Assembly: GCF_002531935.1 (NCBI RefSeq)
Contig: NZ_NWSV01000004.1
Coordinates: forward strand, 62,001 to 126,000
Direction: 5' to 3'
Length of the DNA stretch: 64,000 nucleotides
Source of the DNA: Rhizobium chutanense
GTDB lineage: Bacteria; Pseudomonadota; Alphaproteobacteria; Rhizobiales; Rhizobiaceae
Position 1 is the first letter of the stretch. Each line of letters starts with the position of its first letter. Position numbers and translations under genes: made by a program. Below are positions 56,117 to 63,385 of the stretch, in pieces. The notes under the pieces are model-generated. The model saw only the letters and a list, made by a program, of their open reading frames with translations. It had not been told where the DNA came from and did not search any database.

Positions 56117-56758
56117 ATGAACATCGCCGCAAATCTCGGTCCGGCCCTGGCGCTCGACATCGCGGATGCGACAAGTATTGCCGGGCTCCGGCATCAGGCC
56201 GAAGGCTGCACCCGCTGCGATCTCTACAGGAATGCCACGCAGATCGTCTTCGGCGAGGGGGCTGGGAAAGCCGAGATCGTCCTTGTCGGCGAGCAGCCGG
56301 GCGACCAGGAAGATCTGATCGGCAGGCCCTTTGTCGGTCCGGCAGGCCGGCTGCTCGATCAGTGCCTTGAAGAGGCCGGTCTCGACCGCGAGCGCTGCTA
56401 CGTCACCAATGCCGTCAAGCACTTCAAGTTCACGCAGCGCGGCAAACGGCGGCTGCATGCAAAACCCAATGCCGGCGAGATCCGGCGTTGCGCCTGGTGG
56501 CTCGGCGCGGAACTCGGCATCATCAAACCGAAACTCGTCGTCACCCTCGGCGCAAGCGCGCTTTACGCGCTGCTCGGGCCGAAGGTAAAGCTGACGCCGG
56601 AGCGTGGCCATATCCTGCATCCGGCAAACCGTCCGCCTGTCCTGGTCACAATCCACCCCTCCTATCTCCTGCGCATTCGCGACGAGGCCGAGCAGCGAAG
56701 GCTGCGCCGGAATTTCGTGTCAGATCTGCACAAGGCGGCGGAGTTTCAGCTCCGCTGA
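56117..56758 (+). CDS. UdgX-type uracil-DNA glycosylase
   Basis: A 213-residue UDG superfamily protein. CTRCDLY (Cys31, Cys34) gives two of the Fe-S cluster ligands. Motif A is VGEQPGDQEDLIGRPFVGPAG, seen in two parts as GEQPGDQED (58-66) and PFVGPAG. The insert KRRLH (110-114) is the UdgX signature, whose His forms a covalent bond with the uracil-free site in M. smegmatis UdgX (established), and HPSYLLR is motif B. So it probably excises uracil in DNA and becomes covalently trapped. ATG 56117 follows GAGGA; ATG 56102 is less likely. Confidence 0.82.
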   Translation: MNIAANLGPALALDIADATSIAGLRHQAEGCTRCDLYRNATQIVFGEGAGKAEIVLVGEQPGDQEDLIGRPFVGPAGRLLDQCLEEAGLDRERCYVTNAVKHFKFTQRGKRRLHAKPNAGEIRRCAWWLGAELGIIKPKLVVTLGASALYALLGPKVKLTPERGHILHPANRPPVLVTIHPSYLLRIRDEAEQRRLRRNFVSDLHKAAEFQLR

Positions 56759-56902
56759 TTGCCGATTCTAAACCCTGGCATGCTGCAATGCGAAAATATT
56801 TGCGGTTGCAGGGCGATTTCTCTTGAAACAGCCCCGCTCCTCTGGAACCATCCGGGGCAGTATCGCGTTCGAACGACGGCATCATGTGACTGGAGATCAG
56901 CG

Positions 56903-57157
56903 ATGACAGAAACTCGGGACGAGTGGATCAAAAAACGTGCCTACGCCCTCTGGGAAGAAGAGGGCTATCCGACAGGGCGAGACTCCATCCATTGGGAACA
57001 GGCACGACACGAGCGCGAGGCGCTCGACGGCTCCGCTGCTTCTTCCGCCGGCAAGGAAATCAAGCCCAGGGCGAAGCGAAGCGTCGCCGGCAGCAAGACG
57101 AACGGCGTCGTCACACCGGCGCCGAAACGGACGGCGAGCCGCAAGACGGCGTCCTGA
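56903..57157 (+). CDS. DUF2934-family small protein
   Basis: An 84-residue protein. The core RDEWIKKRAYALWEEEGYPT followed by DSIHWEQA is the DUF2934 motif, found in many small rhizobial proteins. A Lys/Arg-rich disordered tail follows. GGAG precedes ATG. Function unknown. A hairpin terminator lies downstream. Confidence 0.8.
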   Translation: MTETRDEWIKKRAYALWEEEGYPTGRDSIHWEQARHEREALDGSAASSAGKEIKPRAKRSVAGSKTNGVVTPAPKRTASRKTAS

Positions 57158-57399
57158 ATACCGCAATACCGAGCAGATCGATTGAATAAAGGGCGTCGTC
57201 GCGGCGCCCTTTGATGCTGTTTGTCATATGCCTGAATTAGTTGTGCTTTATGGAATTTCAAAGGTGGGCTTCCTCGGGGGTGAACAGAGGCCGGATGACG
57301 CAGCAAGCTTTGAGGCTTCCCAAAAAACTTGAGCCCTCGCCGGAGAAGCGGGAACGACGGCATTCACTGGCTGTTTGTGGCGAAACCGGGGAAGTTGCC
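57158..57399. other. Non-coding stretch after the DUF2934 gene
   Basis: Apart from the terminator-like hairpin at 57188-57212, no gene is supported here. It probably carries the promoter of the tiny-protein group that follows. Confidence 0.5.
57188..57212 (+). terminator. Terminator-like hairpin after DUF2934 gene
   Basis: AAAGGGCG (57188-57195) and CGCCCTTT (57205-57212) form an 8-bp perfect stem with a 9-nt loop, 30 bp past the stop. The stem itself ends in TTT; there is no longer T-run. Confidence 0.65.
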
Positions 57400-57477
57400 A
57401 TGAACGACGGCCATACCGATATTCTCTTCGCCCCGCTCGCCACAGCCGGCGGCCGCCCGTCGACCGCGACCGTGTGA
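57400..57477 (+). CDS. Possible 25-residue leader peptide
   Basis: ATG 57400 follows GGGGAAG. The frame encodes MNDGHTDILFAPLATAGG plus seven residues, and its stop lies 9 bp before the next small gene, overlapping that gene's ribosome site. It may couple or regulate its translation. Weak candidate. Confidence 0.28.
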   Translation: MNDGHTDILFAPLATAGGRPSTATV

Positions 57478-57486
57478 GGGATGGAG

Positions 57487-57660
57487 ATGTCGCTCCTCGT
57501 CATCGCCGCACTGCTCTATGTTGGTCTCGCGCTCGGCTTCATCCTTGTCGTCGACAATCTCGTCGGGTTGGTTTTCCGCGATCCCCGTCAGCCGGTGCAG
57601 CCGCCCTCCTTCGACATCGGCCGCGCCTTCGCTGCATCGCAAAAGCTCCACCGAAAATAA
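57487..57660 (+). CDS. Small single-span membrane protein
   Basis: A 57-residue protein starting at ATG 57487 after GAGGG (ATG 57481 is also in frame but too close to it). The N-terminus is one hydrophobic helix (LLVIAALLYVGLALGFILVV), followed by a polar tail ending in AFAASQKLHRK. No family recognised. It lies among small stress-type genes in the same direction. Confidence 0.5.
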   Translation: MSLLVIAALLYVGLALGFILVVDNLVGLVFRDPRQPVQPPSFDIGRAFAASQKLHRK

Positions 57661-57825
57661 CAGCCGCGGTCGCGCCTCAGACAGTTTCACGTCGATCATC
57701 CCGTCTCCACCGGAAGCTGGCACTGCCGGCATTGTTCCGCATCCCGCCTTTTCCTGCCGATGCGCTCGCCGGAACTTTTGCGGTCGGCGACGGTTCAACC
57801 CCTTTGCAAACCAGAGGAGGCTGAT

Positions 57826-58140
57826 ATGCCGAGAGGTGACAAGTCCGACTATACCGATAAACAGAAACGCAAGGCCGAGCACATCGAAGAAGGCTACGAG
57901 GATCGCGGCGTCTCCGAGAAGGAGGCCGAACGGCGCGCCTGGGCGACGGTCAACAAGGAAAGCGGCGGCGGCAACAAATCCGGCTCCGGCCGCGGCAAGA
58001 AGGATACGCATGAATCCTCCGAAAAGGGTGGCCGCGCCGGCGGCGCTGCATCCGCCGCACGCTCGAAAGCCGAACGCTCCGCCTCGGCGAAGAAGGCAGC
58101 CGCGACGCGCAAACGCAACGAACACCACAGCCACCACTAA
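57826..58140 (+). CDS. Small basic Gly/Ser/Lys-rich protein (annotated elsewhere as plasmid stabilisation protein)
   Basis: A 104-residue protein. The N-terminal half, SDYTDKQKRKAEHIEEGYED plus RGVSEKEAERRAWATVNKE, is well known in rhizobial small proteins often labelled plasmid stabilisation. The C-terminal half is disordered and rich in Gly, Ser, Lys and His, ending HHSHH. Strong AGAGGAGG precedes ATG. The label has no clear biochemical basis; a nucleic-acid- or stress-related role is plausible. Confidence 0.75.
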   Translation: MPRGDKSDYTDKQKRKAEHIEEGYEDRGVSEKEAERRAWATVNKESGGGNKSGSGRGKKDTHESSEKGGRAGGAASAARSKAERSASAKKAAATRKRNEHHSHH

Positions 58141-58196
58141 CAAGTAAGCCGAGGTTGGTGGTCTGCCGCCACCGGCATCCGGCAAAGGGATCAGTC

Positions 58197-58487
58197 ATGG
58201 CCAAATCGAAGAAGAAATGGTCGCAGGACGTCACCGAACACAGCGACGCGATGGACTTGAAGAAAGGAGCGTTCAAATCGGACGATCCGAAGAAGATTGC
58301 CCGCTCCATCAAGCACTCCGCCGAGGAAAGCGATCGGCGCAAGTCGAGCCCCTTCCGCGCGGCCATGTCGATGCTGACCTTCTACATCAACCGCGCCGGC
58401 GACCAGCTGACGAAAAAGCGGCGCGGCACCCTTGAAAAAGCCAAGGACGAACTGCGAAAAGACTTCGGTCGTCAACCGAAGGGCTAA
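58197..58487 (+). CDS. DUF3175-family small protein
   Basis: A 96-residue basic protein. The pattern KKWSQDVTEHSDAMDLKKGA, then DPKKIARSIKHSAEES and MSMLTFYINRAG, is typical of DUF3175. AAAGGGA precedes ATG. It sits 57 bp after the previous tiny gene and 7 bp before the GST gene, so it is probably one transcript with it. Function unknown. Confidence 0.82.
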   Translation: MAKSKKKWSQDVTEHSDAMDLKKGAFKSDDPKKIARSIKHSAEESDRRKSSPFRAAMSMLTFYINRAGDQLTKKRRGTLEKAKDELRKDFGRQPKG

Positions 58488-58493
58488 GCGAAT

Positions 58494-59219
58494 ATGCCAT
58501 ACGAGCTTTATTATTGGGACGGCATCCAGGGTCGTGGCGAATTCGTGCGCTTGGCGCTGGAGGAAGCCGGCGCCGACTATATCGACATCACCCGTGAACC
58601 CGGGCGCGGCACCGGCGCCATGTTTAAGATCATGGAAAGCGAAAGCGAACCGCACATTCCCTTCGCGCCGCCCTTCCTCAGGGATGGCGACCTCATCATC
58701 GCGCATGTCGCCAATATCCTGTTTTATCTTGGCCCGAAGCTCGGTCTTGCGCCCGAGAATGAAGGGCTTCGCCATGTCGCCAACGGCCTGCAGCTGACCA
58801 TCACCGATTTCGTCGCCGAGGTGCACGATACGCACCACCCGATCGACATATCGCTCTACTACGAAGACCAGAAGCAGGAGGCGAAAGCCCGCTCGGCCGC
58901 CTTCATCCACCAACGCATTCCGAAATTCCTCGGTTATTTCGAGCGTGTGCTGGAGCAGAACCCGAACGGCTCTGGCCACATGATCGGCAATGCGCTCACC
59001 TATGTCGACCTGTCGATCTTCCAAGTGGTCGAGGGCCTGCGCTATGCCTTTCCGAAAGCCATGGCCAGCCGCAAGGCGGAATACCCCGCTCTGTTCGCAT
59101 TGCGCGACGCGGTGGCGAAGCGCCCGAACATTGCCCGCTATCTCGCCTCCCCTCGCCGTCTCGCCTTCAACGAGGACGGAATCTTCCGGCATTATCCCGA
59201 ACTCGATAGCGCCGGATGA
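58494..59219 (+). CDS. Glutathione S-transferase-like protein
   Basis: A 241-residue GST with an N-terminal thioredoxin-like domain (about 1-80; YYWDGIQGRGEFVRLALEEA, with Tyr near the usual active-site place) and a helical C-terminal domain (about 88-230; GNALTYVDLSIFQVVEGL). The long N-terminal loop with FAPPFLRDGDLIIAHVANI replaces the classical SNAIL-type motif. It conjugates or reduces electrophiles with glutathione. AAGGG precedes ATG. Convergent with the LigD-like gene (12-bp gap). Confidence 0.8.
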   Translation: MPYELYYWDGIQGRGEFVRLALEEAGADYIDITREPGRGTGAMFKIMESESEPHIPFAPPFLRDGDLIIAHVANILFYLGPKLGLAPENEGLRHVANGLQLTITDFVAEVHDTHHPIDISLYYEDQKQEAKARSAAFIHQRIPKFLGYFERVLEQNPNGSGHMIGNALTYVDLSIFQVVEGLRYAFPKAMASRKAEYPALFALRDAVAKRPNIARYLASPRRLAFNEDGIFRHYPELDSAG

Positions 59220-59231
59220 GGTCGGAGCCGC

Positions 59232-60110
59232 TTATTCCAGCGGTGCGGCCGCATCGAAGAAATCGCTCCAGGGGTCCTTCGGCCGGGTCCGCAGTCGCTG
59301 CGGCACATTGGCGAGCGTGAAAGCCGCCGGGCCGGTCACCTCGTTCAACTCCTGCCAATCGAGCGGCATCGAAACCGGAGCACCCGGTCGCGCCCGCGTC
59401 GAATAGGCCGCGACCGCCGTATTGCCGCGGCCGTTGCGGAGATAGTCGATATAGATATGCCCGCCGCGTTTGGCCTTCGTCGCGGTCGAGAGATATTTGT
59501 CCGGCATATCGGCCGACATGCTCTCGGCGAGCGAGTGGGCGAAATCCTTGACCTCGGCCCAGCCGGCCTTCGGCGCCAGCGGGCTCACCACATGCAGCCC
59601 CTTGCCGCCGGAGGTCTTGACGAAGGCGGCAATCCCGCGGGCTTCCAGCCGCGCCTTCACGTCGAGTGCGGCCGCAATCACCGCGCTCCAGGCCACGTCT
59701 TCGCCGGGATCGAGATCCATGGTGATCATGTCAGGTCTTTCCCAATGATCGATCGTCGTGCCCCAGGGATGGATCTCGAGCACGGCCGACTGCACCAGTG
59801 CCGCGACGCCGTTGAAATCCACGATATCAAGCAGCTTTTCGCCGTCGGCATCCTGCGGGTCGGCGACCTCCTCGATATGGGGATTCATGCCCTTCCAGGC
59901 GTGTTTCTGGAAAAACCGCTGATGGCCTTTTATTCCGTCCGGCAGACGCAGCAGCGCCAAAGGCCGGTTGACGACATAGGGCGCCATGAAGCGCCATACC
60001 GCGGCGTAATAATCGGCGAGCGCCTGTTTGGTCACGCCCTCGTCCGGCCAGTAGAGCCGGTCGGGATGGCTCAACGATACGTCTGATTTCGGCAAATTAC
60101 CCGGGCTCAT
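59232..60110 (-). CDS. LigD-type polymerase/primase domain protein (stand-alone)
   Basis: A 292-residue archaeo-eukaryotic primase-like PolDom, the polymerase part of the bacterial NHEJ protein LigD. The catalytic Asp132/Asp134 in MDLDPGED and a third Asp in HIYIDYLRNGRGNT are present, as are the FFQKH and TSGGKGLHVVSP motifs. No ligase or phosphoesterase domain is attached, and no ku gene is visible nearby. It could insert ribonucleotides at break ends or serve a separate repair route. The start overlaps the topoisomerase stop by ATGA. Confidence 0.85.
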   Translation of the reverse strand: MSPGNLPKSDVSLSHPDRLYWPDEGVTKQALADYYAAVWRFMAPYVVNRPLALLRLPDGIKGHQRFFQKHAWKGMNPHIEEVADPQDADGEKLLDIVDFNGVAALVQSAVLEIHPWGTTIDHWERPDMITMDLDPGEDVAWSAVIAAALDVKARLEARGIAAFVKTSGGKGLHVVSPLAPKAGWAEVKDFAHSLAESMSADMPDKYLSTATKAKRGGHIYIDYLRNGRGNTAVAAYSTRARPGAPVSMPLDWQELNEVTGPAAFTLANVPQRLRTRPKDPWSDFFDAAAPLE

Positions 60111-61114
60111 TCCTCGATCTCGCGTGTCAGGAAATCAAGTAGCCTGTTTTCCTCGGCCCGCAAGCCCCGCAGCGGTTCGGTGCCGCTGTCGATCAGCGGA
60201 TGATCGTTGCCGGCGAGCGCGGTGATCGCCGGATGAATATAGCTCGAGCGGGAGATTGCCGGCGTGTTGTGCAAGGTCTCGGCCGCCGCCTCCGACATTT
60301 CCTTCACCGTCGGCCGGCCGCCGCGCATGATCGTCTCGCGCGCCGCCCCGAACGCCGCGAGCGACCCTGCCCAGGTGCGGAAGGTCTTCGCCGAAATCGG
60401 AATCTGCGATATCTCGGCCAGATAGGCGTTCAGCCGCCCGGAATCGATCGGTTTCAGCGCCCCGCTTTCATCCTTCCAGACGAAGAGCTGGCGGCCGGGC
60501 AGGTCGGCGATTTCCTCCAGGATCTTCTGCAGCCTCGGATGTTTGAGGCTGCGCTGGACGCGCTTGCCGCCCTTGGCGCGGAATTTCAGCTCGATCTGTC
60601 CGTCGACGATCTTCAGGTGCCGCTTCAGCAGCGTCGTTGCGCCATAGGTGCCGTTCTCCCGGACATAGGCCTGGTTGCCGACCCGCAAATGCGCCTCGTC
60701 GAGCAGGGTCGTCAAAGCCGCCAGCACGCCGTTGACATCCTCCGCGCCGGTGTCGAGATGACGCAGCACCGTGCGGCGTATCCTCGGCAATGCCCGGCCG
60801 AATTCGATCAGCTGGTGGAATTTTCCAGCGCTGCGGAAGGATTGCCAGTCCTTGTGGTAGCGGTATTGCTTGCGCCCGCGCGCATCATAACCCGTCGCCT
60901 GCAGGTGGCCGTTTTCATAGAGGCAGATCCAGACATTCTCATAGGCCGGCGGCAGGCCGAGCGCGCCGATGCGCGCCCGCTGCAATTCATCGGCCAGCGT
61001 CGTGCCATCCGGCATCACATAGCTGAAGCCCTTGCCCTTCCTTCGCCTGCGGATGCCCGGTTCGGTATCGCTGACATAGACAAGGCCGAGTTCGGTGATG
61101 GCTTCGGCATTCAT
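60107..61114 (-). CDS. DNA topoisomerase IB
   Basis: A 335-residue poxvirus-type topoisomerase I. Catalytic residues are visible: Arg144 in LRVGN, a Lys near 181-184, Arg246 in KTFRTWAGS and the nucleophile Tyr292 in SRSSYIHPAI. It relaxes supercoils through a 3'-phosphotyrosine. It lies upstream of, and is coupled to, the LigD-type polymerase. GlgX is 15 bp upstream on the same strand, so these three genes may be one operon. Confidence 0.9.
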   Translation of the reverse strand: MNAEAITELGLVYVSDTEPGIRRRRKGKGFSYVMPDGTTLADELQRARIGALGLPPAYENVWICLYENGHLQATGYDARGRKQYRYHKDWQSFRSAGKFHQLIEFGRALPRIRRTVLRHLDTGAEDVNGVLAALTTLLDEAHLRVGNQAYVRENGTYGATTLLKRHLKIVDGQIELKFRAKGGKRVQRSLKHPRLQKILEEIADLPGRQLFVWKDESGALKPIDSGRLNAYLAEISQIPISAKTFRTWAGSLAAFGAARETIMRGGRPTVKEMSEAAAETLHNTPAISRSSYIHPAITALAGNDHPLIDSGTEPLRGLRAEENRLLDFLTREIEE

Positions 61115-61129
61115 GCTCTGATTGACCTG

Positions 61130-63286
61130 CTATTTGCTGCGGCGGCCGAACTGGAACCAGCGGCGGCGCTGGGCCTTGGTCGCGCCCTCCGGCGGCTGGG
61201 TCTGCCCTGTCGGCGCAAAAACGGCCGCGCTCTGGGTATAGACGATGACGGGATTGTCCTGGTCGTGCACCTGGAAAGCGCCGGTCTCCGCCCCTGTGTC
61301 GAGAACCCGCGACCATTGCGTCAGCCCGTTCACCTCGGGCAGATGGACTTCGCAATCGCCGCCGGCGTTGAGGACGAGGAAGAGATCGTCCATCGTCTCG
61401 GTATCCGGCGCCTGCGCGCTTTTCGAAATATAGACGCCGAGCACCTGCAATCCGTCGTCGTTCCAGGCGCCGTCATCCATGAAGCTGCCGTCCGGCTTGT
61501 ACCAGGCGATCTCGATACGCCCGTCCTCGCTGGTCTCGCCGGTCAGAAACCGCTCCTGCCTGAGGACCGGATGAGCCTTGCGGAAGGCGACGGCCTGCCG
61601 GCAGAAATCGAGGAAGGGATCGTCGAGCCCATCCCAACTCGTCCAGCCGATTTCATTGTCCTGGCAATAGGCATTGTTGTTGCCGCCCTGGCTGTTGCCG
61701 AGTTCGTCGCCGGCCAGGATCATCGGCACGCCCTGGGACAGCATCAGAGTCGCCATCATGTTGCGCCGGCGCCGGGCGCGGGCCGCATTGATACCGGCAT
61801 CGTCGGTGGCGCCCTCAGCGCCCATATTGTCGGAATGATTGTCCGAATGGCCGTCCCTGTTATCCTCGCCGTTCGCCTCGTTGTGCTTGCCGTCGAACGA
61901 GACCGTATCCGTCAGCGTGAAACCGTCATGGGCCGACAAAAGATTGATCGAGGACGTCGCGCCCCGGTCTGAATGGTTGAACTGCGGCGCCGAGCCGGTG
62001 ACACGGGCCGCCACTTCCGACACCATGCCGCCATCGCCCTTCCAGAAACGGCGCACGTCGTCACGGAACTTGTCGTTCCATTCGCGGAAGGGGTACGGGA
62101 AACCACCGACCTGATAACCGCCCTCGCCGATATCCCAGGGTTCGGCGATCAGCTTGACGCCGGCCAGGATCGGATCCTGGCGGATCGCCCCGAAGAACAG
62201 GCCCTGCCGATCGAACTCCAGATCCTGCCGCCCCAGCGTGCTGGCGAGATCGAAGCGGAAGCCGTCGATATGCATGACGCCCACCCAGTAGCGCAGGCTG
62301 TCGAGCACCATGCGCATCACCATCGGGTTGGCGACATTCAGCGTATTGCCGGTGCCTGTCGTATCGAAGGTGTGACGGGGATCGTCGGGCGAGAGAATGT
62401 AATAACTCGCATTGTCGAGCCCGCGGAAGGAGAGCGTCGGCCCTTTCTCGCTGCCCTCGGCCGTGTGGTTATAGACCACGTCCATGAAGACCTCGATGCC
62501 GGCGGCATGGAACTTCCGCACCATGGTCTTGATCTCGGTGATCTTGTCGCTCGACATGTAGCGCGATTGCGGCGCGAAGAAACCAAGCGTCTGGTAGCCC
62601 CAATAGTTCCTCAGGTTCTTTTCCAGAAGATAACGATCGTCGAGGAAATACTGGATCGGCAGGAGCTCGATCGCCGAAATGCCGAGCTTGACCAGATGAT
62701 CGATGATCGGATCGCTGCACATGCCGAGAAAAGTGCCGCGCAGCCGGTCCGGCACCTTCGGATGCGTCATCGTCAGGCCGCGCACATGCGCCTCATAGAT
62801 GATCGTATCGGGCCAGGGGCGGCGGATCGCCTCTTCACCCGCCCAATCGAAGTCCGGATCCTGCACCACGCCCTTGACCGTGAAAGGCGCGCTGTCGCGG
62901 TCGTCGAAGGAAAGGTCGTCCTCGCCGATCCGATAACCGAACAGCGCGTCGTCCCATTGCAGCTCCCCCGTCACCTGTTTGGCATAGGGATCGAGCAAAA
63001 GCTTGTTGGCGTTGAAGCGGTGGCCGGCGTTGGGCTCGTAGGGCCCATGGGCGCGATAACCGTAAACGGTGCCCGGCCCGATGCCGGCGATATAGCCCGA
63101 CCAGATGTCGCCCTCGCGTTTCGGCAGCGGCAGCCTGGCGACTTCCTCTTTTCCGTCAGGTGAGAAGAGGCAGAGCTCTATCTGTTCCGCATGGGCCGAG
63201 AAGACCGCGAAATGCGTCCCGGAACCCGTATACTCCGCCCCCAGCTCCGGCTTGAGGAAGTCGAGTTCCGAAAATGAAAAGCTCAT
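61130..63286 (-). CDS. glgX: Glycogen debranching enzyme GlgX (isoamylase type)
   Basis: A 718-residue GH13 debranching enzyme. A CBM48 domain lies at the N-terminus (about 15-110). The catalytic core has Asp346 in GFRFDLAS, Glu382 in LIAEPWDIG and Asp454 in SAHDGFTL. It cleaves alpha-1,6 branches of glycogen trimmed by phosphorylase. A GGGGCATC ribosome site precedes ATG 63286 and is caught in a hairpin. Other glg genes are not in this window; downstream lie topoisomerase IB and LigD-type genes, an unusual association. Confidence 0.92.
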   Translation of the reverse strand: MSFSFSELDFLKPELGAEYTGSGTHFAVFSAHAEQIELCLFSPDGKEEVARLPLPKREGDIWSGYIAGIGPGTVYGYRAHGPYEPNAGHRFNANKLLLDPYAKQVTGELQWDDALFGYRIGEDDLSFDDRDSAPFTVKGVVQDPDFDWAGEEAIRRPWPDTIIYEAHVRGLTMTHPKVPDRLRGTFLGMCSDPIIDHLVKLGISAIELLPIQYFLDDRYLLEKNLRNYWGYQTLGFFAPQSRYMSSDKITEIKTMVRKFHAAGIEVFMDVVYNHTAEGSEKGPTLSFRGLDNASYYILSPDDPRHTFDTTGTGNTLNVANPMVMRMVLDSLRYWVGVMHIDGFRFDLASTLGRQDLEFDRQGLFFGAIRQDPILAGVKLIAEPWDIGEGGYQVGGFPYPFREWNDKFRDDVRRFWKGDGGMVSEVAARVTGSAPQFNHSDRGATSSINLLSAHDGFTLTDTVSFDGKHNEANGEDNRDGHSDNHSDNMGAEGATDDAGINAARARRRRNMMATLMLSQGVPMILAGDELGNSQGGNNNAYCQDNEIGWTSWDGLDDPFLDFCRQAVAFRKAHPVLRQERFLTGETSEDGRIEIAWYKPDGSFMDDGAWNDDGLQVLGVYISKSAQAPDTETMDDLFLVLNAGGDCEVHLPEVNGLTQWSRVLDTGAETGAFQVHDQDNPVIVYTQSAAVFAPTGQTQPPEGATKAQRRRWFQFGRRSK

Positions 63287-63291
63287 GATGC

Positions 63292-63317
63292 CCCGCTTGG
63301 TGATATGGCCAAGCGGG
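63292..63317 (-). promoter_or_regulatory. Leader hairpin including the glgX ribosome site
   Basis: CCCGCTTGG (63292-63300) and CCAAGCGGG (63309-63317) are perfect 9-bp arms around an 8-nt loop. In the glgX mRNA the 3' arm ends in the GCGGG just before the Shine-Dalgarno GGGG, which would be masked in part. It could also be the end of the preceding short-chain dehydrogenase transcript. It lies 6 bp before the start codon. Confidence 0.6.
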
Positions 63318-63385
63318 AAACGTCATGGCGGTTCGAAAGTTCCGTCCTTGACGGGAAAAGCCTAGGATGCGGCTCGCCGAGACCG

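Noticed and set aside
57364..58185. 273-codon minus-strand frame opposite the tiny-protein group
   Set aside because: Ala/Arg-rich antisense frame; the small genes on the plus strand have ribosome sites and family matches.
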